A stretch of DNA of 64,000 nucleotides, from positions 2,617-66,616 of the forward strand of contig MU394135.1 in NCBI GenBank assembly GCA_022578605.1, given 5' to 3'. The position numbers and the translations under genes were made by a program. Below, one piece after another: positions 1 to 10,762 of this stretch. Each line of letters starts with the position of its first letter. Positions within the stretch are counted from its first letter, which is position 1. The stretch comes from Camillea tinctor. Taxonomy: Eukaryota; Ascomycota; Sordariomycetes; Xylariales; Xylariaceae. Below the pieces are notes generated by a model. That model was not told the origin of the DNA. It worked only from the letters and a program-made list of their open reading frames with translations, and made no database searches.

Positions 1-18
1 CCCCCCCCCCCCCGCCCG

Positions 19-56
<38 letters not shown>

Positions 57-75
57 CCCCCCCCCCCCGCACCCC
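1..75. repeat. Poly-C tract at the window start
   Basis: An almost pure run of C, broken by a few G. No CCCTAA telomere units are present, so this is not a recognisable telomere. It may be a low-complexity tract at a contig edge or an assembly artefact. Confidence 0.9.
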
Positions 76-82
76 GGGCCAG

Positions 83-480
83 TCAGAGCCGAAGAAATTT
101 GCGTTCCGTGAGGATGATATGCTATTGTATGATCCTCTTATCCCTATCATGGCGCTTACATTTGCCGATGACGCATTACGAAACAAGTTTAAAGGACCTC
201 AAGATATCTATAAACTCATTGTACCCGCAAACTCTGACCGTATCCGACTGCTAAATTGAAAACCAGATGGCAACTTGATCTTTGTTAAAAGAAAAAAAAA
301 TGTCTTGCGACTTCGAAACAAGTTTCTTTGCCTGCCCGTCGGACTCTTATTATGCGCGTTTCTAATAGTATCTTTGTATCATGCGCTAAATATAGAGCTT
401 GATTACCCTCGTAAAGAATCCATAATGCTAGCACTAACATTTACCTTGTTTACTTCCGCTTTGTCTCGTAGGTTTTAACC
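83..480 (+). pseudogene. Decayed fragment resembling a DUF3435 (FluG-domain / tyrosine-recombinase-like) protein
   Basis: An open frame enters from the poly-C edge and runs from about 83 to a TGA at 257-259. It contains a stretch like DPLIPIMALTFADDAL, followed by a VPANSDRIRLL-like segment. This order, acidic-Pro then ALxFADxA then VP..R..L then W-K-P, is how I remember the middle of fungal DUF3435 proteins; that is recall, not a search. The TGA sits where the family usually has Trp before Lys-Pro, so a TGG-to-TGA transition could have made it. Reading through, a degraded frame continues to about 480. There is no start and no 3' part. Best taken as a broken remnant of an accessory or mobile element gene. 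Family assignment is moderate at best. Confidence 0.4.
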
Positions 481-776
481 GGTATTCGTAATCGTTCCTT
501 TGAGAATTAATACCTGCAGCTTCCCGAGTGGTCATAAAGACCTGAAAGAACAGCGTTTTCATTTCATAGGCAAACAGCACCCGGATTCAGATTTGGTAGT
601 TTAATATCCGGGCTGGTTTATAATGGGACATGTATACAACATGATACAAATCATTTTTTCATGTAATACTTTATAGATCTCATTTTCTTTCCCTTGTTTT
701 ATAACAACGCATGTGTTTTAAAACATATGCCCTGTTTAAAACATCTTAAAAGTAAGCCGGCTATAAATAAATCAAA

Positions 777-2236
777 ATGTTACCATATAAACGACAGAGT
801 AAAACTTCCGATTCCAATCTCGAACCAGATAATTTTCCACCCGAGTTCTACGACAGCCTTGATATACTATTTCTCACGAAGCGCGCCCTCCGAGAGTTCG
901 ATCGTAGGAATAATTCAAACCCGGCTAAGCGCAAGAAATCATATTCGGAACCACTACCATCCTTGGCCCGCCTTTCGAGACAAGGCGGCCCAGATATAAC
1001 AGATCTTCGAGGAGTAAGCCTTGCCACATCGCACCCATAAGGTTGTGATTATTTACATACAGTCTAGTGGCCCGAGCCCGAGGACAACCCTGATATTAGC
1101 GACTACGAACCGCAATCAAGCATGGCTGAATATGTATCGGAATCGACTATGACTAGAATCAAGAATCCACATGCTAAACGTTTATCACCCTACGACGCAA
1201 ACTTTGAACAGATGATGGCCAGGCATGGGATTTATATGCCGGATCAGCTGTTTGAAAAACGTGAAATCTCCATTCCTGAGAATATGGATGATATCTATCA
1301 ATTGATGACAAAGAGAAGACAATCTCTGGACCTGGAGGTTTTTACCGAAGAAGACTTCCGATCTGTAAAGGCAAGGTTTCGAGATGTCTCGGAAGCTTGT
1401 GTGACGCACACCGTTCTTCCACACATACAAGAATGTAAAGCGCATTCGAAGATTCCAAGCAGATATAATGACCTTTTTAACAACATGCAGTCGATAGGTG
1501 ATAAGGGTGTAGTTAAACCTAAACCTGACATCTGGGATGGTATTTGTGCTACTGCGGTTCACACGGCAGTAGAAAATGCATTGGGCAAGTTTATTACACC
1601 AAAAACGTCACCCCAACATGCATTGGTCGCACCTAACTTCTTTATTGAGGTGAATGGCCCTGACGGCGCACTTAGAGTTGCCGAAAGACAGGCTCTCAAC
1701 GACGGGGCCTATGGTGCTCGAGCTAGTAAGTATCTTCTAACGTCTCTCTGATACTCTAAGAACCTTTAACTAACTCTTTTATAGTGCACTCCCTTCAGAA
1801 CTTTATGTCAGCGAAACCCTCGTTTGATAACAAGGCCTATACATTTAGTGCAACTTACATTCACGGTGTTTTGTCATTATATGCTCATCATATGACTTGT
1901 CCGGGACCAGACCCGCCGGATGGGTTACCCGAGTACTGGATGACTCTCCTTGATGCGTATAGCATGAAATCACATCGACGCGCTTTTGTTAGCGGAGCCA
2001 CAGCCTTCCGCAACATCAGGGAGCTAGCGTGGCGTAACCGAGAGGATGCTGTTCAGGCAGCGAATGCCAGGGTATTAGATCTTATTGAGGCTGACTCCAG
2101 CAAAGGTGACAGCAGCGACAGCCATGACGAACGCCCCCCTCCACCCCCCTCGAAGCACAGGAAATTCAGTGGGAAATCAAAAAGAGCCTATAATAGTAGC
2201 ACGCATAAAGCACAAGACACTGATAAACAGAAATAA
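777..2236 (+). CDS. DUF7924-type fungal protein of unknown function (3 exons)
   Basis: Proposed exons are 777-1013, 1068-1725 and 1785-2236, giving about 448 residues. Intron 1 (1014-1067) and intron 2 (1726-1784) both begin GTAAG and end in AG, and both restore the frame exactly; intron 2 splits an ATG codon. The N-terminus carries a TKRALREFDRRN segment, then GGPDITDLRG joined to WPEPEDNPD. The core has SPYDANFEQ, TEEDFRSVKARF and APNFFIEVNGPDG, then a C-terminal GATAFRNIRELAWRNRE. These blocks match what I know of the DUF7924 family, which is common in filamentous fungi and often lies in accessory, repeat-rich regions; its function is unknown. The tail is Ser/Pro/Lys-rich. The start at 777 follows TCAAA and is the first ATG in frame. 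All three exons are open, so the gene looks intact despite decayed neighbours on both sides. Confidence 0.75.
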
Positions 2237-2364
2237 AGATAAATTTGTAATCAACCTGTCTTTATTCCTGTTAGTCTGACTATAAAGAGCAATATATACT
2301 AAAAAGGTCTTAAAGGTGATTTACTCGGAGGATATCCGTTCTGGATGGGGTATCCACTTATTTA

Positions 2365-3175
2365 TTGAAGTTTGATTGTTTACTTCTGATTATATCGGCT
2401 GCTACTTCAAGTGAGGACGACCTGCCTACTCATCTCAGCAGAAGCCATCCTACTCGTGAAAGTCAACAAATCCCTCATTTATCTTATCAGTTACCTATCG
2501 TCATTTCTGACTACGAAGAGCCTCCGTCTACTAGCATCACTGCTCAAGTAAGTCAAGTTACCCCGCTGTCTTTGATCTGCTTAACTTTAACTAATCGCTA
2601 CCTAGGTAATTGATCTGACTCAGGACCTCGATAAGCCTCAAAAAGAATACCAATCCGACGTTCTCGTTAACCTAGACAAGAACTTAGAAAGAGAGATCTG
2701 GGGATTTGCTTGTGCATTTTCGGGACATGATCCCGCGAAGACGGATGGCTCCAATCCTGAACATCACCATAGTTTCCAAGGTCTGGTCGTCACCATCAAA
2801 CCTCACCAGCTCCGGGCAGTCACGCGCATACTCTTTATGTATCATTTCGAAAACTCTTTTGGTATTCTTCTAGCTGACAGTATGGGCGTCGGCAAGACCC
2901 TCGAGGGTTCTTGCGGTGTTATCCTCACCCCCCACATCCGCCTAGCAGCCCAGGAAGTTCGACGAGACAGACAATACGGCCGAGGACGTCACCTGCCTGC
3001 AAGCACGCCGGAGAAGCCACAGCCATGCGACTCTGAATGTCCCTCGGGAACACACATTCGAGGATTTGCCTGTCTGTGCGTCGAGCGGCTTCCTACCGCC
3101 CAACTTATCTGCGTAAAAAGACCGGTTGCAAAGGTAAAAAAAGTGGATTTGAGAAACCGGTATTACCCAAAATAG
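2365..3175 (+). pseudogene. Truncated SNF2-type helicase/ATPase gene
   Basis: An open frame from about 2365 joins through an intron (2548-2605, GTAAGT to CCTAG) to a second exon starting VIDLTQDLDKPQ. That exon contains HQLRAVTRIL and then a Walker A motif (ADSMGVGKT) near 2873-2899, as at the front of a SNF2 ATPase core. A Cys-containing segment after it (CPSGTH..FACLCV) resembles the insert of some fungal SNF2 proteins. The frame ends at 3175. Walker B (DEAH-like) and all helicase C-terminal motifs are missing, and none was found in the following kilobase. No ATG opens the first exon (2365 is TTG). The rest of the protein is lost, so this is best called a broken gene. It lies just behind the DUF7924 gene, in the same decayed edge region. 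Confidence 0.6.
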
Positions 3176-3360
3176 ACGGTACTAAGTACCAAAAGTATAT
3201 TATCTTGCTAGGATACTTTTCATGGGGCTTCTTGGAAACCGTAGATCTTCTTTCGTTGTCGAGGAACCTTCTATTCTATGAGCTGTTACTCAATCGCACT
3301 TGGATACATATTATCTTCAGGTCCACCTATATATGCGTAATTGATTGTTACTGCACCTAG

Positions 3361-4099
3361 GTAGGTTCTGTAGACAGGTAGGCTTGGCTTAACTCCTCAA
3401 CCCGTCTTCTCGACCATGTAAACTGCAAATAGAGGTGATTCCTCAGGCCCTATGTACTTCGTATGCTATCAAATTTTGTTTAGAGGTCATAGCTCAAATC
3501 GAATAAAGTTGTACGTTATTTAGTTTCTACATCATCATTGTTCCATTACTTAGATCCATACATATAGCACAGGTTACCTTGGTATGTAATGTTAGTGAAG
3601 AATTCATTTCACCTAGCAGGTTGGGTAAATACTTATTAGGGAGTCCATGTAAGAAGCCCATAATATTGCGGTTCTTCTACTTTCTCCAGCACTAAGAAGC
3701 ATATGAGGACTGTTCTACACGTGTAAGTGGATATCCAGGCGATCGACTCGATCCATGGACTTAACTTTGAGCTGGCAGTGTATGATTTGTAAACTTATAT
3801 CAATAATGCATGTAATTGGATTATAGCTACCCTTTTGAAACATTACAGTTCTATTCTCACTATTTTCAAAAGATTTTGTGAACACATTCCTTATATCTTA
3901 CTAATGCGGCTAAATAAAAGACCAAGCGGAGCTGGGAAGGAAGAATAATTTTTATTGATATACACCTAAGCTGACCGGTACTCGAGATATTACATTACAT
4001 CTCAGTGTAACAATCTCTGTAGCAATATGATTCCCTTCTTACACAGACAGTTCATTCATGACCGACCATGTAGCCTCTCACTACCTCAACCGTCAACCA
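3361..4099. other. AT-rich intergenic stretch
   Basis: No open frame with coding character and no clear repeat. It separates the decayed left edge from the first ordinary gene. Confidence 0.6.
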
Positions 4100-5157
4100 T
4101 CAACCATTGACCACAATCCCCCCGTTAGGGTGTAGTGTTTGCCCACTCATGAAGGCACTATCACTAGAGGCAAGGAAGACGTAGGCAGGCGCGACCTCAC
4201 TCGGCTGACTTAGACGATCCATTGGTGTCCAGTTCCCGAGTCCGTGTCCTTGCTGGCACTCTTTGCTGACACCTGTAGCGGCCAGCGGGGTCCAGACAGG
4301 ACCCGCAGCAACCGCATTTACACGAATGCCCTGCTTGACAAGCTCGTTGGATAGAGCACGTGTGAAGGCAACAACAGCACCCTTGCTTGTCGTGTAGTCC
4401 AGACGACTCGGAACGCCAATATATGAATCCACTGAAGCGCTATTGATGATAGTAGCACCGGGGTTGAGGTGCGGAAGCGCGGCCTTCGTGAGAAGGACGT
4501 ATGAGTCAATGTTGGTGCGGAAGGTGGAGGACCATTGCTCGCTGAAGTACCAAGTTTGTTAGCAAAATCTCATGTTTCATTCGTAGTATCGTCTGACACA
4601 TACTCGGAAATCTCTTTAATACTGCGTTGCTCCTGTCTTGTAGCCGCATTGTTCACCAAGATATCAATTCCGCCCAAGACCTGGTTGGCTCGCTCCACGG
4701 CATCCTTGCAATTCACGGCATGGCTCAGGTCCGTAGCAATCAGAAGGGCCTCGGTGCCATTCTCTTCCACCTGAGCCTTCGTTTGTTGGGCGTCGTCCTC
4801 TTCAGATGGTAGATAGAGGATGGCTACTTTAGCACCCTCCATCGCAAATAAAATGGCAACAGAACGCCCAATCCCGGGATCACCCCCAGTGACAAGGGCT
4901 CTCTTACCCTTCAATTTTCCCGAAGCAGTGTATAAAGCCAATTTAGAATCAGATCCCGGGGACTGTTGGTGAACCTTTGTAGGCTTGGGGTCGAAGTCAC
5001 GCTCGAGGCCGGATTGGGTCTGTTGTCTGAGTGTATTGGTCTCAGCGACCGGATGAGCTACCTTGTGAAGAGTTTCTTTTGCCTTGTCCATGTTTGCAGA
5101 AGCGTTGTAGAAGTGTTGTGAAGGTTCAGTGAGGTGCTTGACACAATAGAAGAGCAT
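4100..5157 (-). CDS. Short-chain dehydrogenase/reductase (YghA/YhdF-like SDR), 2 exons
   Basis: Exons on the minus strand run 5157 (or 5091) to 4604 and 4541 to 4100. The 62-nt intron starts GTATGT, has a GCTAAC branch site, ends in CAG and keeps the frame. The protein is about 309 residues from the ATG at 5091 (MDKAKET) or 331 from 5157. An NADP-binding TGGDPGIGRS motif lies about 70 residues in. It is followed by DILVNNAA, a catalytic Ser in INSAS, and YTTSK, which supplies the catalytic Tyr and Lys. The end has the usual RVNAVAAGPVWTP and FLASSDSAFMSGQ blocks. The N-terminal extension before the Rossmann fold is typical of the YghA/general-stress-protein-39 group of NAD(P)-dependent oxidoreductases. 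Substrate cannot be told from sequence. I slightly prefer the shorter start because the family normally begins near there. Confidence 0.85.
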
Positions 5158-6372
5158 GCTATATTGTTTGGTCAATTCATCAAAAGGCAGAAGAACTGCA
5201 CGCCCTTATATGCCTTCAAACAAGCCCAGAGCTATATGTATATTTGGTTCTAAACATCAAGTTCCCGTCACAATACCGTTGCTATTGTCACCGCAGTCAA
5301 GCCTACTTTAAAAAGGTTTTTCGATGACAATATTCCGTGTATGACAATCGTGTCGTCATGACTAAGTAGATCGTGATGAGGTATATGCTTCAAATGACAG
5401 ATACCGAATAGTGCTATTATTACGAGGAACAGGTAAGTTATTGATACTCTCTACGGTTATAGGCTAATAAATGCTTCGGTTAGTGCTTTACGTTACTTTG
5501 TGTTCCAAAGTACGTATTTGACTGCCAAGTAAACGTATCATTGCGCAAGTATGAATACAGATCTCGAGATGAGGTGGTTTCATCTATCCAAACTCTGTGG
5601 TATTCATTACGTATGTATATTGGTTGGTAGTGGTATGGTCAGACTTCCAAAGTAACTTTTGTGACATTGAATGAACATGTGAAAGAGTGATGGAAAGATA
5701 ATTGAATTCGACAAATTACGACAGCGAACTGATCACCTAACCTAGATGGTTAACGACGTTTCCGGTAATTATACATGTAATTCAATTACTAGTTGCAATT
5801 CACGTGAAATGCGTTTGACTTTCTGCTTGTCGTTTTACAGTAAGATATGATTGAATCATAAGAGCGACAACTTTGGAATCCATCTTCTCACATCCAATAT
5901 ACAAATCTATAGTTGCATCGTAACAGTTCGCTACCCTTTCGAATTCCAAGCCTAGATGTCTCTGTGTTTCGTACGGACTATATAGGAGATACATACTAGC
6001 ACAACAATAGAGCAACACTTTCCCGCCAATTAAAAGCCTACATAAAACCTCCTTTTCTAATGGGGTAATCGACCTCCCCTCCCATCTTAGTCAATTGTGA
6101 ATATATTTTATATTGAGCATGTCCAGGTAACTACTGATCACCTAAAAACAAATGCGATCGACTCGTCAACCCCGTGATGCAATATACTTCGATGTTTTGT
6201 AGGAGAAGCTTACGGCTTTTCAAAGTGACCAATCATAAGCTAGTGTCATGCTAAGTTCTTTGCTACATAAAATGCATTGAATTAGTATTTACTTCGTCTG
6301 CAACAACCATCATAATTCACCTTTTCTATTTAATCCTGTTCCTAGTTTATTTACCACAAAAACAGCAAGGTA
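5158..6372. other. Intergenic region between divergent genes
   Basis: Shared upstream region of the SDR gene (minus) and the Ada-like gene (plus). AT-rich, with short open frames that show no coding character. No repeat recognised. Confidence 0.5.
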
Positions 6373-7293
6373 ATGGCCAGCAGCGTCGTGGCTATTCCCC
6401 GCGAGACCGGGCGACATCTCGGCACATCAACATCAACCGCAGACAACATTGTTGATAGTAAGCGGTGGCGTCTGGTGCTTGCACGGGCCACGGCGGCAGG
6501 CTTCTTTTATGCTGTTCTATCAACACGCATCTTCTGTCTACCAAGTTGCCCAGCCCGCCGTCCGCGCCGGGCAAATGTCTGTTACTTTACTACAGCCGCC
6601 GAGGCCAGTGAAGCTGGATTCCGTCCTTGTCGGCGCTGTAAGCCGGACTCGATAACCGCGAACCACGAGAAGCTCCCGGTCATTGGTGCTACCCAAAAAA
6701 AGGCCGTAGAGACAGCTTGCCACTACGTCTACGAGCGTGCGGGCGACCTGCAACTCAACGATTTGGCAGGCCATGTCGGTTTATCACCACGATACTTCCA
6801 TGGGTTATTCAAGCAAGTAGTAGGCACGACGCCTGGTGCATATGCTGCTCGGGTCAGACGAAACGCAGTTGCTGCTCAAACACATGTACCATCGATGCCA
6901 GAACCGGCTGGGGATGGAGAAGCTCGGTCGGCAGATGTCAGTGATTATCGTAACACTGTTGGAACCATTGGTGTGGAACAAGACCAGGTTTATAGCAATG
7001 ATTTCTTCGAGGCATATGTCGATGACGCATATTTGAACGAGTTTAGCTTCAACATTGCGGAATTAGGAGGGAATTTCGCAGAGACCGGCGTTCTAATCGA
7101 GGAGAAGATAACCCCCCAGTTCGATTGGATTTCCGACTTCAGACATGCAGGAGCTCTAGGGCAAGATACCCCATTTACACGGAGCAAAGGCGAATGTCAG
7201 ATATCCGAGTGCGTCAATCCGGCGCTATTAACTTGTCAACCATTACTGCCACAATTGCTCCCGTCCGACGAAGCTCTTTGGTACATCGACTAA
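6373..7293 (+). CDS. Ada-like protein: Zn-binding methylphosphotriester domain plus AraC-type HTH
   Basis: Single exon, 306 residues, ATG at 6373. Residues about 30-95 form an Ada metal-binding domain. Cysteines at 55, 59, 86 and 89 (FCLPSCPAR and GFRPCRRC) have the same 4-27-3 spacing as Cys38/42/69/72 of E. coli Ada, where they bind zinc and one accepts a methyl group from DNA phosphotriesters. Residues about 105-160 are an AraC-type helix-turn-helix (LAGHVGLSPRYFHGLFKQVVGTTPGAY without its second repeat fully evident). The remaining about 150 residues are acidic and unlike the O6-methylguanine transferase domain of bacterial Ada: no PCHR active site is present. The likely role is sensing or repair of DNA methylation damage with gene activation, in the nucleus. 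The N-terminal half matches the bacterial family closely; the C-terminal half is unassigned. Confidence 0.85.
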   Translation: MASSVVAIPRETGRHLGTSTSTADNIVDSKRWRLVLARATAAGFFYAVLSTRIFCLPSCPARRPRRANVCYFTTAAEASEAGFRPCRRCKPDSITANHEKLPVIGATQKKAVETACHYVYERAGDLQLNDLAGHVGLSPRYFHGLFKQVVGTTPGAYAARVRRNAVAAQTHVPSMPEPAGDGEARSADVSDYRNTVGTIGVEQDQVYSNDFFEAYVDDAYLNEFSFNIAELGGNFAETGVLIEEKITPQFDWISDFRHAGALGQDTPFTRSKGECQISECVNPALLTCQPLLPQLLPSDEALWYID

Positions 7294-8268
7294 ATTTAAT
7301 TAAATACTCAGCGAAAATACTCTGTGTACTCTTTGTATATATACGAGAGATGTCTGCTACAATACAAGAAGTGTGATCAGCTAGGCCTGACCTAGGTCGA
7401 TGCCTAGAACTTTTATCTGGTGGATATAGTTCTTCCCTTCGGCCCACCTACACCCTCTCGATGTCTTCAGTTTAGCGCAAGTGGCCTATGAAGGGACGAA
7501 GCTAATATGCCATCTAACACGAAAAGTGGAAATGGAGCTAAAGGCATTGATTCCTAGTACATATATGTTTAGACGGTTAGTGTGTACCATCACCGTCCTC
7601 TGTTGGCCATTTAGTGGGACATCTTTGGCCATCAGATATACGTATTCTCTCCGAATGATTTAGTCTTCATAGCAATTGGCAAGGAAATTCTACCAAATTT
7701 AGACAGGTGGGATAATATAGATTATAATGGCTATCATCACGTTGTACCTATACAATGTGGAGTTCTAGAAGCAGGGGAACTTCAAAATCCACCTAAGTAA
7801 TTCCATGTTCTCCCGAGGCGAATACGTTCAAACTTTGAAAGGATTATTAAGAACTTCGCATCTCAAATCAATACGTCCAAAATGGGAAGATCGGATATGT
7901 CAGAGTGTTAACGATTATCATAGTGGCATATTACTACGTTTTTTGAGTTCTCACTCGGGATCTGAGGGTTCCACTTCTAAGACAAGCATTGGGATCTCCG
8001 CGACATCTCCGCGTAGGGTGGTAATAAGACCTAAACACCCCGAAGGGCGCGCATGTTCAAGGTTCTTGCATCTTTATACAGATCACGCAATCGTCGATTA
8101 AGGCTTCGGGCTGCGCGTAGCTGGCTTTCCTTTGTTTACTCAGTACGCCCTTGTGCAAGGCTAAGACATGTAATACGCCCCGGAATAGACTTGATGTACT
8201 CAAAACGGATAAATTACATCGTGACTAATATTCTTAAGCATCAGCACAGCTGAAGATCTCATAGAGTT
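7294..8268. other. Intergenic region upstream of the hydrolase gene
   Basis: No coding frame that I can support. A TATA box closes this region at 8269-8277. Confidence 0.5.
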
Positions 8269-8277
8269 TATATAAAA
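8269..8277 (+). promoter_or_regulatory. TATA box (TATATAAAA)
   Basis: Lies about 90 bp before the hydrolase ATG at 8358, a normal spacing for fungal promoters with a short leader. Confidence 0.5.
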
Positions 8278-8357
8278 GGAATTCCATGAACCATGGAAGC
8301 TCAAGTTTTCGTAGACAACTAAAATCACAGCATCAATTCTAAGATCGTTACTAATTA

Positions 8358-9269
8358 ATGCTGCGAGACACTCCCGGCAAAGCCCAGAGAAACACCCAAA
8401 CGATGAATACTACGGCAATTGGAAATGTCTCCGCGGATGGCATTAACATATTTTATCGCTATGCCGGCCCTCCAGATGCACCCGTGATCCTCCTTCTCCA
8501 CGGCTTCCCGGCATCCTCATTCATGTTCCGCAATCTCATCCCTCTGCTCGCCCTATCCTACCACGTCATTGCGCCCGATCTCCCTGGGTTCGGCTTCACT
8601 CAAGTGCCAAGCGAGCGCAACTACCAGTACACGTTCGCCAACTTTGCCAAGACCACGGAAGCCTTCCTGGACGCGCTGCACATCGAGCAGTTTGCGGTGT
8701 ACATCTTCGACTACGGCGCGCCGACGGGCCTGCGCGTGGCCCTAGACCGGCCCGACGCCATCACCGCAATCATCTCCCAGAACGGCAACGCGTATGTCGA
8801 GGGCCTGGGCGCTAGCTTCTGGGCCCCCGTCGAGCGGTACTGGGCCAGCAACTCCACCGCGGACCGCGACGCCCTGCGGCCCGCACTGACCTTCAACGCC
8901 ACGCGCGGGCAGTACGTTGACGGCTCGCCGCACCCGGACAAGATCCCGCCCGAGACGTACCACCTCGACCAGGCGCTGCTCGAGCGCCCGGGAAACAAGG
9001 ACCTGCAGCTCGACATCCTGTACGACTACCGCACTAACGTGGCCCTGTACCCGCAGTTTCAGGCGTACTTCCGCGACTCGGGCGTGCCGGTGCTGGCCGC
9101 CTGGGGCAGGAACGATGCTATTTTCGTGCCCCCTGGCGCGGAGGCGTTCGCGAGGGATGTGAAGGACTTCGAGCTGCACTTCTTGGATGCGGGGCACTTT
9201 GCGCTGGAGACAAACGAGGTAGAGGTGGCGGGGTTAATTGATGCGTTTTTGAAGAAGCATAAGAAGTAG
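8358..9269 (+). CDS. Alpha/beta hydrolase, haloalkane dehalogenase/epoxide hydrolase-like
   Basis: Single exon, 303 residues from 8358, or 288 from the second ATG at 8403 (MNTTAIGN), which fits family N-termini better. The fold is clear: oxyanion-hole HGFPASSFMFR, then PDLPGFGFT. The nucleophile elbow is FDYGAPTG, with Asp in the nucleophile position instead of Ser. An acid residue follows in WGRNDAIF and the base His in DAGHFALE. An Asp nucleophile is the mark of haloalkane dehalogenases and epoxide hydrolases, which work through a covalent ester intermediate; the substrate is unknown. There is no signal peptide, so it is probably intracellular. The coding sequence is much richer in G+C than its flanks and lacks introns, and many close relatives I know of are bacterial, so ancient transfer is possible but unproven. 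Confidence 0.85.
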   Translation: MLRDTPGKAQRNTQTMNTTAIGNVSADGINIFYRYAGPPDAPVILLLHGFPASSFMFRNLIPLLALSYHVIAPDLPGFGFTQVPSERNYQYTFANFAKTTEAFLDALHIEQFAVYIFDYGAPTGLRVALDRPDAITAIISQNGNAYVEGLGASFWAPVERYWASNSTADRDALRPALTFNATRGQYVDGSPHPDKIPPETYHLDQALLERPGNKDLQLDILYDYRTNVALYPQFQAYFRDSGVPVLAAWGRNDAIFVPPGAEAFARDVKDFELHFLDAGHFALETNEVEVAGLIDAFLKKHKK

Positions 9270-9941
9270 GGTTGTGGAAGGGGAGTTACTTCCCAATATT
9301 CATTGCATGCGTGCAAGTAGTATTTGTACCCCTGAGGCTCAAGGGGATGAGCGATCGATGCTCCATCGTCTACGGCAAGGTAGAGAAAAGTTGATTTTAA
9401 ACGTTCCACTAGTAAAATAGATTGTTCCAGTCGCAATATAAGGTTCCGTACATTTGATTCATATATGAATAATGACATCCAAGTTAACGATTTCTGTGAA
9501 TCTCGTGGTTATATCGTGAACCAAAGCTCGCCACAGTATACCATTTGAACGAGACTAGATATGGTGATGAGAACGCAACAAATATTGATGTAGAAAACTA
9601 GGTAACGGAACTGCACATTGAGCTACAAAAAAAAAAAGAAAAAAACTAAGTGGTCCACTCTACCGAAGTGATGCGTATGCAGTTATGTCTACAAGGTACA
9701 GTATCTCTCTCGAGAGCATACTAACAGCTCTTCCGTCGAACACTTACAAAATTGTCTGTGTCAATAGTGATTCATTTCACTTTAGAGGGAGAATCCGACT
9801 CCTTCGTATGTTTTTTGTATTTATTATGGGTAGCGACTTTTGTTTCTATGATACTATCGCATTTAGCATAGGGTAAATCTCGATATCTACCCAAGATTTA
9901 CTGCCGCCCCATAACCATAGAGTATTCCCCCCAGTTTGTCC
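9270..9941. other. Intergenic, with an A-rich tract
   Basis: Holds the 3' flanks of two convergent genes and an A-rich tract near 9628-9646. No gene seen. Confidence 0.5.
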
Positions 9942-10508
9942 TTAGTTCCATTGAATGATTTCGGACACCGCGACATGTCTGCTGATTTGACATCCTGGCT
10001 GTAGCGGCTGAATCTCGAGGCAGCAGTTCCACTGTTCAAGGTCGGCTACCTCCTGGCCCTTCCAGTTCTTGCCACTGTAGATTCCGGAAGCAAACATGCC
10101 TAAGTTTTTTAATAGTCAGCTACCATGTGAAGTCTCCATAACCATTTTCTCTCAAATATTCTCACCGGGATGAAAGTGGCAGGAATCGTTCTTGTTGGCC
10201 ACAGGAATGAACTTTCCTCCGCAGTTCACACACAAAAACTTGAATTCTGGGAAGCGTTCAATGGCAGCAGTTTCTTTTTTCTAATACACGATATTAGTAT
10301 TTTACTTGGCGGTGTACAATAAGCCACGTACCTTCGTGTTGATTTCAGTGACGGCATCAACCTGGACCCGGATGCTCATCATGTCCTCCACGGAAACATG
10401 AAGTTGATCGAAATGCTTCTCCAATGAGCCAATATGGGAGATGTCCTGAGCGACCTTAGTGGTAGCCGCAGCGGAGTTGGAGGGACCAGAGACGGTTTGG
10501 TGATCCAT
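9942..10508 (-). CDS. Small CHORD-like zinc-binding protein (3 exons)
   Basis: Minus-strand exons 10508-10332, 10280-10166 and 10099-9942 give 149 residues. Both introns (10281-10331, GTACGT..TTAG; 10100-10165, GTGAGA..TTAG) preserve the frame. The first about 60 residues look helical (MDHQTVSGPSN, then SLEKHFDQLHVSVEDMM). Then comes one cysteine/histidine module: CVNCGGKF, CHFHPG, WNCC, and finally GC followed by SRH. This order (C-x2-C, C-x-x-HPG, W-x-C-C, G-C-x4-H) is that of a CHORD domain, which binds two zinc ions in RAR1/CHP-1 proteins. Here a single, slightly divergent module stands alone, without the CS domain or second CHORD of RAR1. A second protein of the same kind lies at 15188-15994. 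Role unknown; a protein-protein adaptor is an inference. Confidence 0.75.
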
Positions 10509-10746
10509 CGCGCAATATTCCGTGAATGGTGTTGGTGGGATTGAGGACGGGTTGGTCAGGAATGAATATGTTGATCGAAGGTAGAAGTTGCAGTCAAGTA
10601 GAATCCCTTTTCTGCACAAGAAATATACGAAGCGAGAAAATTAAATTGCAGCAAAGGTGGTAGGGTTGAGATGCCATGTGCTGGTTAAATATTTTGTAGA
10701 GAGATAATAGAACTGCCACCATTGAATGAGCATCGATTAAATGCAG

Positions 10747-10762
10747 CCCCCCCCCCCCCCCC
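10747..10762. repeat. Poly-C tract of 16
   Basis: Uninterrupted run of C in the region upstream of the CHORD-like gene. Confidence 0.9.

Noticed and set aside
1..75. Possible telomere at the window start
   Set aside because: The tract is C with scattered G and no CCCTAA units, so it is not a fungal telomere repeat.
8742..9197. Long antisense frame inside the hydrolase gene
   Set aside because: Same cause; no protein features, and the sense frame carries the catalytic residues.
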